A stretch of 64,000 nucleotides of DNA from the NCBI GenBank assembly GCA_036426205.1, contig CM071568.1, positions 48,759,533 to 48,823,532 of the forward strand, read 5' to 3'. The notes under the pieces are model-generated. The model had not been told where the DNA came from and did not search any database. It worked only from the letters and a program-made list of their open reading frames with translations. The position numbers and the translations under genes were made by a program. This DNA is from Ascaphus truei (lineage: Eukaryota > Chordata > Amphibia > Anura > Ascaphidae). Below are positions 10,736-21,465 of the stretch, piece after piece (position 1 is the first letter of the stretch; every line of letters begins with the position of its first letter).

Positions 10736-11229
10736 TATCTAGAAAAAAAAAATTTTTATATTCAGAAAAAACTTCATATTTTACAAAGTTGATATTACAA
10801 TTATCTCGTGGTTGGTTGGACGAGAGCAAACTATTCTTAATGGCTTAATTATACCATAAGTTTGATTTTTGTTAATATATCTTAAAAGCATTTTGTTTAT
10901 ACCAATTTAGGGCAGAGCCGAGTCTCATTGAATATAATTCTAGTATCTCTTAAATTATTAGCTTATTTAGATTATTTGACTTTTTGGCTATTTTGTATCC
11001 AATCCCTGTGGGTGAACCAAAAGACAATAATGAAAAACACTTATTTCTAAAGACTTTTTCACGATCTTTATTGGGATATCTTAATGAATCTTATTTCAGG
11101 AAGTGATTGATGTTCCATTCTACATTCATTCCTTCTGGGAACCTGGTTTTTAATGTAAATATCCAATATCCCAATTAAGATCGTGAAAAAGTCTTTAGAA
11201 ATAAGTGTTTTTCATTATTGTCTTTTGGT

Positions 11230-12244
11230 TTTCTATAAATATGAATTTATATTGATGAATTTTTCTATTGATAAAAATTATTCCATAAAAATATATGTCC
11301 TCAACACGGCATCTCACATTATATAAATAAAGAATCAAACTGCACTTGAATAGAATATAATCTCCATTGAACCAATAGGGGCACACTATTTGTTGTTGTC
11401 TCTATACAGGTATAAGATTCACTTACATTTTTTTACTTATGTTTTAATATTGCTTTTTAAGCATTTTTTTAATTAATAAACTAATTGTGTTAAATGTGTT
11501 TTAGTTTTAACAAATCAATAAACTGCATAGATATGTGCATCTTACTAATATTGAGCAACTTGTTTGCATCTGCATATTCTGTATATTTTGATCATGTGTA
11601 TTTGTTTTTGCAATTCTGCTATATATTGATCTTGTATTTAGGATAAAAAAAAAATTGTATTTGTATGTCTTATCATGCACTTTACATTGCAGCTGACTGC
11701 TCAGTAATTTTCCAGCTCAGTGCATCAATATAGACTGTCCCTGTATTTATAAGATATCCTCACAATCATGACATTTTCCCATTGGTTAGAATCTTAATCA
11801 AGATTGCTAAGAATACAACAGAGGATTCTATGTAGTTATGCTACCGCGCATGCGCCGGACGGAGAGGAGGAGGTAGTCCCCTGCGAGTACCAGAGGCGTG
11901 CTCTCATCTGTAGAGCTGCCCTGCTGGGCGTGCCTCTCATGATTGAGCGTGGTTGGCACCGAGCAGGGAATCCCTTAGAGCTCTGGCGCGAGGCGCATGC
12001 GCGGCGCTCGTATTTCCTATTGGTCAGTGACGTTCAGTGACGTCACCAGTGGCGCGAAAATACGGCAGTCAGCTGCATTTAAATGATTGCACACACAACA
12101 GACAGCACTTCTTGATAAAGTTCATCCGAACGAAACGCGTAGAAGGTTTGCTGCTGTTCCACACCATATGATTCCCCAATAAAGGATTTTTTATTGCAAG
12201 ACCTGCTCTCCTCGTTTTGCTGTGCGCTGCACACCCTGGCTTTT
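11230..12244 (+). repeat. Right arm of the long inverted repeat
   Basis: Mirror of the left arm. It ends CCCTGGCTTTT directly against the right target duplication at 12245. AATAAA at about 12178-12183 lies downstream of the hammerhead. Confidence 0.85.
12103..12156 (+). ncRNA. Hammerhead-ribozyme-like motif (right arm)
   Basis: Stem I is CTTC (12108-12111) pairing with GAAG (12142-12145), extended across an internal loop by AGCA/TGCT-type pairing with 12149-12154. The core TTGATAA (12112-12118) is a CTGATGA with C3 to U and G8 to A, a compensatory change that keeps the C3-G8 tertiary pair. Stem II is GTTC/GAAC (12120-12123, 12128-12131) with loop ATCC. Then come GAAA (12132-12135) and CGCGTA, where cleavage would follow the A at 12141. 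The stem III sequence ACGCGT is self-complementary, which would favour action as a dimer. Activity is untested. Confidence 0.6.
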
Positions 12245-12259
12245 GAATATCCAATGATA
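12245..12259 (+). repeat. 15-bp target duplication, right copy
   Basis: Identical to 9444-9458. Confidence 0.9.
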
Positions 12260-13109
12260 GCCTGGCTTCTCTGCCGAACATCATAAAGTATAGAGAAAAT
12301 CCTGTGGCCTCGTGCCTAGAGCAGTTGTAAGCGTGCACCAAGTGTTCCACATGTTTACTCCATCCTGTCTTCTCGGGGTCCCACAGGGTAGATGCCAAGC
12401 AAAATCTGATTGAAACGTTCCGGAACGGCATCTCCTTCAGGATGATACGGGGTCGTGCGAGACTTCTCAATGTTGAGTAGTTTCAGCAGCTCTTTGATGA
12501 GATTGCTCTCAAAGTCACGTCCTTGGTCCAAATGCATGCGGTTGGGTAGCCCATAGTGGACAAAGTACTGCTCCCAAAATACCTTAGCCACCGTGAGGGC
12601 CTTTTGGTCTTTGGTGGGGAAGGCTTGGGCATATCGGGTGTAGTGGTCAGTTAACACGAGCACATTCCCGAAACCCTAGAATTTGGCTCAATACACAGAA
12701 AGTCCATACATACTAGGTCCATAGGACCAGAGCCCTTCAGGTGGCCCATTGGGGCTGCCCAGAAAGGCTGTGTTTTACGCTGGATACACCGCAGGCATCT
12801 TCGTCAATGATGTTCCACAGATTCCCTCATCTTGGGCCAGAAGAACCTGTCTCGTAGAAATCCGAAAGTCTTGTCCACTCCCAAGTGCCCATGGTCATCA
12901 TGCAGGGATCCTAGGACCATATACTGCAGTTTCCTGTGCAGAACCAGCTGTCTTCGATCTGGTGGTTGTGTTAAGGAACCACCCAATAAAGTAGGCCATT
13001 GTCTATTTGAAACGTATCCAATTCTCGCATGGGGATAGACATTGTGTCTGTGGGGGCACGCTTCACCAATGAGGGATTCTGGTTTTGGATAGCCCGGCAT
13101 ATGGCTCAA
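12260..13109 (-). pseudogene. Gypsy integrase, zinc finger and catalytic core
   Basis: Minus strand. 13109-12804 encodes the N-terminal HHCC region (HDDHGHLGVDKT), and CLRC follows near 12790 after an in-frame stop. 12663-12355 encodes the core with TDHYTRY (first Asp), LDQGRDF (second Asp) and, 35 residues later, the Glu of VPERFN, giving the D,D(35)E triad. 12470-12260 encodes the next part (VEHLVHAYNCS, FMMFGREARLSLDI) in another frame. The C-terminus has been displaced to 9443-8750. Confidence 0.9.
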
Positions 13110-13460
13110 GCCACCGGGTCTCGCATCTGCTCATGGATGAGTTCCTTCCACCTCATTATAGTGTCTAGAGTGACGACCATGGCCTCAGGATGGCAGTACG
13201 CAGTGGAGAGTGCCCCTGATTGACATCCCAGTGAATCAGCCACTCGGAGTTCAGAGAATGCTATGTTTCCCTCAAGTACGGCAGCTGTGGTGTACATAGC
13301 CCGAATCCCCAGACCGGGAATCTCTTCCCACTCTCCGTCGTCAGGGACTGGGTTCAGTTTGGATCTTCTGGTCAGAGCATCAGCTCCCACGTTCAGGGGC
13401 CCCGGCTTGTACCTAAGGGTGAAGTTATAGTTGGATAGCGCGGCATCCAATTGGCGGATT
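13106..13460 (-). pseudogene. Gypsy RNase H end and linker to integrase
   Basis: Minus strand encodes LSNYNFTLRYKPGPLNVGADALTRR, the C-terminal end of the gypsy RNase H domain (GADALTRR contains its last catalytic Asp). About 80 residues of spacer lead into the integrase zinc finger. Separated from the rest of RNase H by an 813-bp insertion. Confidence 0.85.
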
Positions 13461-13465
13461 TAGGT

Positions 13466-14278
13466 TGCTGCCCACGACCAAGACAGGACCCCGGTACTGA
13501 GGTGGGGAAGTAGTAAACCACGCACCCACAGCAGCGGGAGCGTGCCTGGCAGGCAGATTGTCAAACGTAGCCGGGTCTGGGTTGGAGAGAGTGGGTTAGT
13601 GGATACTTGCCAAGGTCTTGGAATGGCGAGTTCAGACTAGTCAAGTCTGTTAGCCGTGGTCTGGGGTTGGAGAGGTCAGAATGGTGGAAGTCTGTTTAGC
13701 CATGGTCTGGGGTTGGAGAGGTTAGAATCGTGGAGGTCCGTATAGCCGTGGTCTGGGTTAGAGATATCCGCAGGGTCGAGGGTAAGCCGGGGTAAGTATC
13801 CAGAGAGGTTCCAAGGTCAAGCCGGGTCGGTACACGAAGGGTTAACTGCAAGATAAACACAGGACATGGAGCAAGGCACAACAGACGTAGGAGCTCAAGG
13901 CTACAACAAATTATGCTCAGCAATGACTGGGAGTGAGAGCAGGGTATTTATGGGAAACCGGAACAAGTAGCAAGGGAGGCAGAGCGGAGGCGCGGCCTCT
14001 GCGGAGGCAAGCATTGGCTGCAAGAGACAAGTGGGCTAAATGAATAATTGCCACGCAGCTGGGGAGCGGTGCACGTCGTCACTTGTGCACGCCGCACACG
14101 AGGGAAGCGTGGCGCGTCTGAGGGGGCAGAGCTAAACTCCGTAGCACTCTAGAAGAGCTACGCGTGCTCTGTAAGCAGAGCGGGGGTGCCCCCACCGCTG
14201 GTGCCAGAGTGGAGGTCTGAGATAAGACGGGTAAGGAGGGAACACATCGCAAAAGATGTGTTCCCTGATTCCTTACAG
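13466..14278. mobile_element. 813-bp insertion in gypsy RNase H
   Basis: Flanked by a 5-bp direct repeat TAGGT (13461-13465 and 14279-14283). It holds about three tandem copies of a ~55-bp unit (GTCTGGGGTTGGAGAGGT at 13603-13790) and a hairpin GGGAACACATC/GATGTGTTCCC near its right end (14238-14265). No coding sequence. On the minus strand it starts CTGTAAGG and ends GGGCAGCA. It could be a solo LTR-like or other non-autonomous element, and I cannot place it. Confidence 0.65.
13603..13790. repeat. Short tandem repeat, ~55-bp unit
   Basis: Three to four imperfect copies of a unit containing GTGGTCTGGGTTGGAGAG and GAGGTCCGTATAGCC-type sequence, inside the 813-bp insertion. Confidence 0.7.
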
Positions 14279-14280
14279 TA

Positions 14281-14639
14281 GGTAAACGAATTGTTGTCCG
14301 TTCTTACCTCGAAGGGTACCCCATATAGGTAATCGTGTAACTTATCTACGACAGCCCACTTCTGGGCTAGAAACTTCAGTTTATGGATCGGATAATTCTT
14401 CTAGCTCAGAGTTAGACTGCGGCTCATGTAGGCGACAGGCCGAAGTCCCGCAGGATACTTCTGATGCAGTCCTGCTCCCATTCCATCGATGTTGGCATCC
14501 ATGTGCAACACGTAGGGTTGTTCCGGGTTGGCATAGGCCAACACGGGGGCTTTGGTTAGCCTTTTCTTTAGGGTCAAGAAGGCCTCCTCACAGGCAGAAG
14601 TCCATTTCTCACCCAACAGTGTTCTTTGATTCGCGGCTT
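14281..14639 (-). pseudogene. Gypsy RNase H, N-terminal part
   Basis: Minus strand 14616-14401 encodes WTSACEEAFLTLKKRL and LHMDANIDGMGAGL, the start of the RNase H fold with its first Asp. 14400-14284 continues with a KLKFLAQKWAVVDKLHDYL and VRTDNNSFTY segment carrying the Asp of TDN. The frame then meets the 813-bp insertion. Confidence 0.88.
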
Positions 14640-15445
14640 TCTGGCGAGGATCGTCAGGACTGAACTTCAGAAATCTCGATAGTAGCCGCAGAGTCAGAGA
14701 AAAGAACGGAGCTCCATCACATTGTCAGGCCGAGGCCAGTTCACCACTGCTTCCACCTTGGTAGAATCCGTTGCCACTCCGTCTGCAGAGACAATATGAC
14801 CCACATAGGTGACGGAGATCAAACAGAATTTGCACATGTCTAAGGGCAACTTCAGGCCTTCCTTCTGCAATCGGTCCAGGACCTTCAAGAGGCGCTCCTC
14901 ATGTTCCTCCAATGTCCGACTGATGATGATAATGTCATCCAGATAGACCAGACACACTCTGGGGTTCATATCACCGATGGTCTTCTCCATCAACCGCTGG
15001 ATCGTGGCAGGTGCCTTGGGGCATTCGGGTGAACTGGTAGAATCCTAACGGACAGACGAATGCTGTCTTCTGTGATTGTATGGGCTCATAGGAACTTGAT
15101 AGTGTCCCGAACGCAGATCCAGTACACTGAACCACGACTGCCCAACAAGGCACTGAGGATCTCCTCGATTCGGGGTAGCATATATTATTCAGGAACCGTG
15201 CAACAGTTCAGGTTGCGATAGTCCACACATAGGCGCACGGAACCATTCTTCTTACACACCACCACGGTGGGTGACGCGTATGGACTGCGGGACTCGGTCA
15301 TGATGCCAGCAGTCTCCATTTCTTTCAGGATGTCCCTAACATCGTCCACATTTATCGGAGCTATACGTCTGGATCTTTCGTGGAACGGGGTGGAATCACT
15401 CAGCCTAATGGTGTGCTGTGCACTTTTGCTGCAACCCACATCCAT
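14640..15445 (-). pseudogene. Gypsy reverse transcriptase
   Basis: Minus strand. 15445-15185 encodes the RT N-terminal region (RRIAPINVDDVRDILKEM, SPYASPTVVV, LCVDYRNLN). 15153-14971 covers the palm (LGFYQFTRMPQG). 14993-14694 carries the catalytic YLDD box (VCLVYLDDIIIIS) and thumb (GHIVSADG). Each segment is in a different frame, so at least two frameshifts are present. Confidence 0.93.
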
Positions 15446-15630
15446 TTAACTGGTGGAGAATACTTCCTTGCACTCAGTCAATTTTCCCCCAAGCCGCTTC
15501 TTCCATTTGGATGGCAAGGGGGATTCTCCGAAGTGGAAAGGTAATTCCATTGAGGCATCTCGCACTGTGGCAGCATTTACGTGAACCAGAGGTTTCACGT
15601 GAGTGACAGGGTATTTGACCCAGTATTTGA

Positions 15631-16323
15631 TCAGCATCCAAATGAACAGGGTGAGGCGACATGTTTTGGGTGGACACTATAAATCGCAGAGGGAGAGTAG
15701 ATTTCCTCCTTCACTTTGGGAACACACTTCCATCCGCTTATCTGGTAATCTGCGGGCGTAGTTTCCAGATAGAAGTACCAGTCTCTCTCATCATGAGCAG
15801 GGTAGTTCAGCGTAACTTTCACATGTTTTACTCCCCCTGGTGGAGTCTCTGTCACTCCCTTCTCGAGGTTGCAAATCTGTCCAAACCGTTCCTGAGCAGA
15901 GATCTGATAACACTCTTCCTTGAAGGCTGGGTGAATTCTCAGAGAAGACAATGGTAGTTCTCCGACTTCTTTAAGGAACTCCCTGATCAAGGACAAAACC
16001 ACATCAGCATTGGTACCTAATATGATGGGGGAATTCGGGTGTTCCCTTGGTTCAGGACACACCAGCGCTTCTACTTCCATGGGATGAGTCATATTCGTAT
16101 TGAGTTGCGGTATGTCCATCCTCACTCTGATTACTCCATCTATGGGGTAGTCTTGACTACTGAGGCCCCATAACACCATCTTCTCTGCTGACTGCAGAGG
16201 CAGATGCTGAAGGTGAAGATCGTAGAAGGACCGGTAGACTATCGTTACTTGTGAACCAGTGTCCAGCAGAGCAGAGACATAGATTCCCTCAATTAGTACT
16301 CGTACTATGTCCGAAGGGCCCAC
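15631..16323 (-). pseudogene. Gypsy aspartic protease and linker
   Basis: Minus strand. Residues ~18-25 read SALLDTGSQVT, the DTG active-site motif of retropepsins. The flap and C-terminal part follow. The open frame of 230 codons is one of the longest intact pieces of this element and runs on into the spacer before RT. Confidence 0.88.
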
Positions 16324-16456
16324 TCTTCTATAGGCCTCCTGCGGCCGTTACCATTCGGGACTCGTCGTAGGGGTGTTTTTTGTGTAGATGGCCGGCTGTT
16401 CTGCCGTGTGCGTGATGATTGTCTGGGCTATATGGGGTGGGGTTTGCCGACTGCTT

Positions 16457-17000
16457 GCAGTCCCTTGCTATGTGACCTTCCTTATTGCAGGTATAGCAGT
16501 GCAGACCTCTGGCCTCGCCTGAGCTGGATGTAGTGACCGGGTTCCGGGCACCTTGGGGTGGAGACGGGTTTCCTCAGGAGGGCTATCTTCGGAGCCCTCT
16601 GTCTCGTTAGACTTCTGGGACAGGGTCCCCTTATTCTCTCCTTTGTGAGAATCCTTAGGCTTCTTGAGGGTGTGTAGCCGTGTATGAGCCTCGTGCACTT
16701 TCACCTGGCTCAATAGCCCCTCGAACGTAGGAGGATTCCCTTGTATGAAAGCACAATGGATCATGATGGCTATATGACGGGTAGGGAGTGATCCCTTCAG
16801 GAACTGTTTACGGCGAAATTCATCCACATCAGAAGCCGAAATAAATTTGTGGGAGCGTAGAGGCCATAGTGCTAACTGGATACAGTGGATGAATGCAGAC
16901 AGCTCTTCCCTTTATTTCTGTCGAAGGCCGTAGAATTTATACCAGTGTTAACTTTCGTCTTTCTCCAGGCCATAGGCCTAAGCTAAGAAGTTGACTAACA
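16457..17000 (-). pseudogene. Gypsy gag, capsid end and zinc knuckle
   Basis: Minus strand 17000-16828 encodes, with a stop and a frameshift, FYGLRQK, LSAFIH and QLALWPL, which looks like the C-terminal lobe of a Ty3-type capsid. 16827-16468 continues as DEFRRKQFLKGSL followed by a Lys/Glu-rich linker. A CCHC zinc knuckle C-x2-C-x4-H-x4-C (CYTCNKEGHIARDC) lies at 16498-16457 in a second frame. It is the nucleic-acid-binding part of gag. Confidence 0.85.
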
Positions 17001-17274
17001 TCTGTGCCGTGATGTCCGCATTCTGCTCTCTGTGCATTCTTACCATGGTTGAGGCTGGGGGCTTTAGTCATTCCACTATGCGCTGCCTCTTAACAGCTTC
17101 GGAGCAGGACCATTCTTCTAGCATGTGTAAGGTATGGTCCTTCCATTCTTCAAACGCTTCTTCCCCAGTGGGCATTGGCAATACCCCTGAAAAGGCTTTA
17201 ACTTACGATAGTGATGTTCCCGGGGACGACTGGTTTAGGTTCCCAGCCAACTGATGTATTGCTTCCGTGAGTAC

Positions 17275-17748
17275 CTAATCTCCAGCCGAGCTGCGGGAAC
17301 CGCAGCTGCACCGACCAGACCGTTGGTTGTCACCGGACGCGGCGCTGGCCTCGCTCCTACTAGGACTTCCTGGGGAAGGTAAAGACATAACCACCGGAAA
17401 CTCCTCCACGCTACGGCCGCAATTTGAATCCTCAGTTTTTATTGTCAGTTTGGGGGATATGAGTGGACATCCGCCGGCCGGAGCTTCAGGGAGCTGCAGG
17501 ACCTGTGGGCCATCTTGCTCCTGCAAGTCATGGTTGCAGTTAAATAGAACCATGCTCCATAGGAGGGTGGGGTCCCAGTCTAGGTCTAAGAGGCGGGCGT
17601 CAGCGAACCCCAGGAACTGACTCAATGTTAAGCACACATCATATAAGGAGGTTGACAACGGAACATGCCTGACGGCGACCACGTGGCAGGGAGGTGCCCG
17701 GCATTCCAGATCCCACTCACGGACCCTCTGTTTGGACGGTAGGAACAT
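17275..17748 (-). pseudogene. Gypsy gag N-terminal region
   Basis: 157 codons on the minus strand directly after the 5' LTR and leader. The layout (MFLPSKQRVREWD, then VLFNCNHDL) resembles the N-terminal part of Ty3/gypsy gags of the type that gave rise to vertebrate PNMA genes. That likeness is an impression from reading, not an alignment. The C-terminal part is Ser/Gly-rich. Degraded sequence (17001-17274) links it to the capsid. Confidence 0.65.
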
Positions 17749-17825
17749 GATCCCTTACTTAATTGGGTTTTCTTTATTTTAGATTGGGCACCCCAGGTCA
17801 GAATCTCAGCAGCGTCTCCAAATAT

Positions 17826-18812
17826 AACACCCTTTCCCCAATCCCTATGGGAAACAGCTGTAATTACGGTACTGATGCTACCTGTTAGGTGTACAGAAGG
17901 CCTGGGCCTCTGCTCATAGGAAGCCTGGGGTGACTGTGTGTTCTCTATATATCTATGGTGCAGCACCTCCACCTATGAGGATCCTGGGTAACAGGATGAC
18001 TCCTCATAGGAACTCGTATACCCGAATAACACACTTACAATCAGGTATAATATAACTCCTTTACTGTGGTCCCACAGAAAGCCTCCAATAACACTTACAA
18101 CGCAATACACAAATACAACAAGGATAACAGTATTTGCAGTAATATAGTCCTGGGGTAGCTAGCCCCAACAGTACCTAGGGTGGTCGTGCACCTGAAACCC
18201 AATGTCCATCAAGCAATACCTCCCAGTGTGTGTGTGAGGGCAGCGCTACCCTCTCCCTTGCGTTGGTGCACAATACTTTCCTGGCTTATGGTCCAGCCAG
18301 GCCACACTTCCTAGCAAGGCAAGAACAGCAGCAGGGTCACACACTGCGGGGTCTCCAACAACAAGCCCCTCACACCTTAATGTCCGGATGATGGCTGGTA
18401 CTCAGGCCACTGGGGGAAGCCTCCCTCTGTGCCCGATCTGCTCCGCTGTGCTCCCTCACTAACAAGAGCTACGTATTCATAGGGCCAGCCCTGCACACTT
18501 CTCTGCGGTGAGGGGAAAGTATCTGGGGCCTAGGGGCAGGTTTGGGCTTAGTCCGGGATCTTGGCAGGCTCCCCGGACACTACCTTCTTCTTCCCTGGCT
18601 CCGGATACTCTGGCTAGGTCACCCCTGTCGTGCAAAGGAAATCCTGTCTCTCCCAGCCCCTTCCGGTCCCGCCAACCCCAAGATGGCCACCGCATTACAC
18701 ATTAGTGTCTGGAGGGCAATGCCAACCATAACGTGTCCGACGCAATGCTGCTGTCTATACTGCACAACGGAGCTGCTCTCCCCCAGGAGGTAAGAAGGGG
18801 GATGCCTGCTAC
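17826..18812 (-). repeat. Gypsy 5' LTR
   Basis: About 990 bp. The right edge is set at CTACACA (TGTGTAG on the minus strand). The left edge is by similarity to the start of the solo LTR at 6237. The central and right portions match the truncated 3' LTR at 8215-8670. Confidence 0.75.
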
Positions 18813-19136
18813 ACACATATTTTGTATTTTACATGCCAGTAAGATATATGATGTCATTTAAATAATAAAATATTTTCTGCATACATTTTTCAATAAGATG
18901 ATAATAGCTGGATATTTTCCAGAACATTGAATGCTTTTGTAAATAGCCCATGAGAAGTACAGTGTATGTGTGACCATATACTGTATATTCAAATTTTTTG
19001 CTTTTAAGAAGCTCACTGTTGAAAATGATTAATCAGAATTATTTAGATGAATAAAAGCAGCAGTAATTTCCAAAACATTGAAAAGTAATTTTCATTACAC
19101 CAGCAAGAAAGGTTTCGTAGACTTAGATAACTAGTA
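18813..19136. other. AT-rich non-coding
   Basis: AT-rich sequence. No gene or repeat boundary recognised. Confidence 0.4.
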
Positions 19137-19880
19137 CTGTATGTATGTGACACAAAATAGGGTCAGTCATACAAAATTGAGCCAATTACTCAAAAGGGAG
19201 ACCATTTTTAGAAGAAATGTGCATATTTTGGTCAGTTTTGTACAGTGCTGATTTAGTACAAAACCAAAATGATGATCTTTTCTTGAGGCACAAGTTAATT
19301 AAATACAATTACAAGCTCAGCAAGTTCATACTAATGTATTTTTTTTTTTAAATTACAGCCATATATATTGATTAACTGTGCACTACCCGTTCATTAAACA
19401 AATTAATGAAATACAAGGATTTATTTTTTTCTAAATTAGGTTTTTGAAATTCTTACATATTTTGCTGGTCGAAATCCAATCTTTACAGACCAATATTATG
19501 CTGCTTCTTTTAAATAACCCATCTAGGAAGAGATTTGAGTAGGGCATCTATATTGTGACAGCAGGATGTTACGTCTTATGTGATGAGTGAAGATGACGTG
19601 ATGAGTGAAGATGACATGATGAGTGAAGATCACGTAATGAAGATAAACGCGTGCCTGCAATGAGGTAGCACTCTTATTATGGCTAATAAATATTAGAACA
19701 ACAACATCATAAATCTATCTTATTTGGGTTCTTTTCTTGTTCCACAATACAAAAGGTAGAGACAGTAGGATCACTAGAGCACAATAGCTTGACCTAATAA
19801 ATAATCACTTCTAAAAAGTACTTTTGAGTAACTGGCTCAATTTTGTATGACTGATCCTATTTTGTGTCACATACATACAG
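19137..19880. mobile_element. DNA element with ~80-bp terminal inverted repeats
   Basis: The left end CTGTATGTATGTGACAC and right end GTGTCACATACATACAG are inverted copies, and the similarity extends about 75 bp inward (CATACAAAATTGAGCCA). The interior is AT-rich and non-coding, with three tandem copies of GATGAGTGAAGATGACGT at 19579-19645. A TA precedes the left end, which would suit a mariner-like or other cut-and-paste superfamily. The superfamily is not decided. Confidence 0.75.
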
Positions 19881-19887
19881 TGTATAT

Positions 19888-19897
<10 letters not shown>

Positions 19898-19944
<47 letters not shown>
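19898..19944. repeat. CA microsatellite
   Basis: About 23 AC repeats just outside the right terminus of the 19137-19880 element. Confidence 0.95.
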
Positions 19945-19948
<4 letters not shown>

Positions 19949-21465
19949 ATTTATTAAAGACAGTCAATCTTCATCATTACACATTACACATTACACGTCT
20001 AATAAATACAATACATAAACATAAAAGTCCCCAAATTAACAGTGGCTTTCAACATTTTCACCTGCAGGGCTTAAAATGCCAAAAACTCATACCCCGTTTC
20101 CACGTGTAATAGCTTTGTTTGAGAAGGATATTGATATAATATTCATGTACTGTAGTACTCTCTCAAAAGATACATGTCATAAACCTAGTAATAAAGTGCT
20201 GCTTCCAATTGGAGAATGATTGAAGGGTATGGGGAGAGTACCCACTTGACTTGCTTATTGCTTACTTGTTACCTGCCAGTGCCGGCTAATTGCCTATAAT
20301 AGGGAGTCTCTCTTACAGTGCAATAGCTTATATAACTCACACGAATCATAGACATTGCTAGTTGCTGACTACATTTTCCCCCTGGTTCCATTGTAAATAT
20401 TATCTGGTTCCCGATAATGGAGAATCCCTCTTCATCTGCAGCAACTTTTTCGTGTTTCCTCTGTTGGCTGATGCTACCAATGTAACCATGGCTTGTGTCA
20501 AACTCCCTTCTCACTCCGCACACAGCTCTAACAAGGGGGAGATTATGATGGTAAGGTCGGTCAAGAGCAAGTTGTCTGAGAATAATAGAGTGGGCTATGT
20601 AGAAAGGGAGTCCATTTACCATGTTGCCATTAAGCCTATGCTTAGCAAGACATTTTTTCCTTGCAACACTAAACTGTATGTCTTTGGGTAGTTCTTGCCT
20701 GGTTTGCCCCATACAAAAGCTTGGGGAGGGGGGGGGGGGGGGGATGGGTATAGAAAGAGGTATTAACTGCATATATTGTAATAGATATGTCAAATTCTGT
20801 ATCTGGGCCTGTGACATTATTCCACTGTTCATGTGTCAAAAACTTTACGATCTGTATCATTTGCCAGGCATTTATTTTACACAATTACACAACGTGTGCC
20901 ACAGGCGTAAGCAAAAAGACCTATATTTCTAGAATACCTTTAATTCCATGGCTACGTCTGTGGCAGAAGGATGGCATCCCATTCCTGGGTCACTGCTCCG
21001 TAAGGCTCCTGTGGGTGTATGTATAAAAATGTATACAAATCTGGGGTACAAATTTGCACCAAATATACTAAAGAAAAAGTGTGATTGCTTTAAATCTTTT
21101 TGCGCCAGAATAGATCCACCTCGATTCACAAGTTCCGGTAAAGGATATCTGAACTGGATGTGGCGTTTACTTCCATTGACATGAATGGCAAAAGCAATCC
21201 ATGCAATCCTACGTGTGTTTTGTTAATAAATCAGTTCTGTAGTATTAGATAATACTTACTACATTGTTTTTTCAATTCAATTCTTATGCCATTTTTAAGG
21301 TGTTTTAATATACTGAGCATCATTTGATTTGTATAGCAGGCTTTAGCCACCTCCCCAGCAGTGCAAGATCTCTGCAACACTTTCCTGTTTGTGATCATTT
21401 GTTGCCAATACTCCCAGCAATTTGAGCTGCAAAGTGTAACAATAGATAATGTTACCATAGTAATA
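19945..21465. other. Non-coding, unassigned
   Basis: No gene recognised. A 16-base poly-G run lies near 20727-20743. The longest open frame (20269-20832, minus) has a Pro-rich stretch created by that G run and no domain, so I do not call it. Confidence 0.45.

Larger units (their letters stand above)
9459..12244. mobile_element. Long inverted-repeat element, Penelope-like/retrozyme-type
   Basis: A 2786-bp insertion in the gypsy integrase gene with a 15-bp target duplication. 9459-9715 is unique. The left arm (about 9716-10735) is the reverse complement of the right arm (about 11230-12243) with only a few mismatches seen. An inner pair (11018-11080 with 11167-11229) surrounds an 86-bp loop, and 10736-11017 is an extra segment on one side. 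Each arm carries a hammerhead-like motif followed outward by CCAATAAAGGATTTTTTATT and the element end. No reverse transcriptase or transposase is encoded. Long variable target duplications, inverted copies and hammerheads are known for Penelope-like elements. A foldback DNA element is the alternative, but a 15-bp duplication argues against it. Confidence 0.75.
8215..18812 (-). mobile_element. Ty3/gypsy LTR retrotransposon, full-length but decayed and nested
   Basis: In minus-strand order: 5' LTR (18812-17826), gag (17748-16457), protease (16323-15631), RT (15445-14640), RNase H (14639-13250, interrupted), integrase (13109-12260 and 9443-8750, interrupted), 3' LTR (8744-8215, truncated). The order protease-RT-RNase H-integrase is that of Ty3/gypsy. 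Two later insertions (9459-12244 and 13466-14278) and many frameshifts and stops show it cannot function. Removing the insertions leaves about 7 kb. Confidence 0.92.

Noticed and set aside
20269..20832. 187-codon minus-strand open frame with a Pro-rich stretch
   Set aside because: The Pro run comes from a poly-G tract; no recognisable domain and no splice or promoter evidence.
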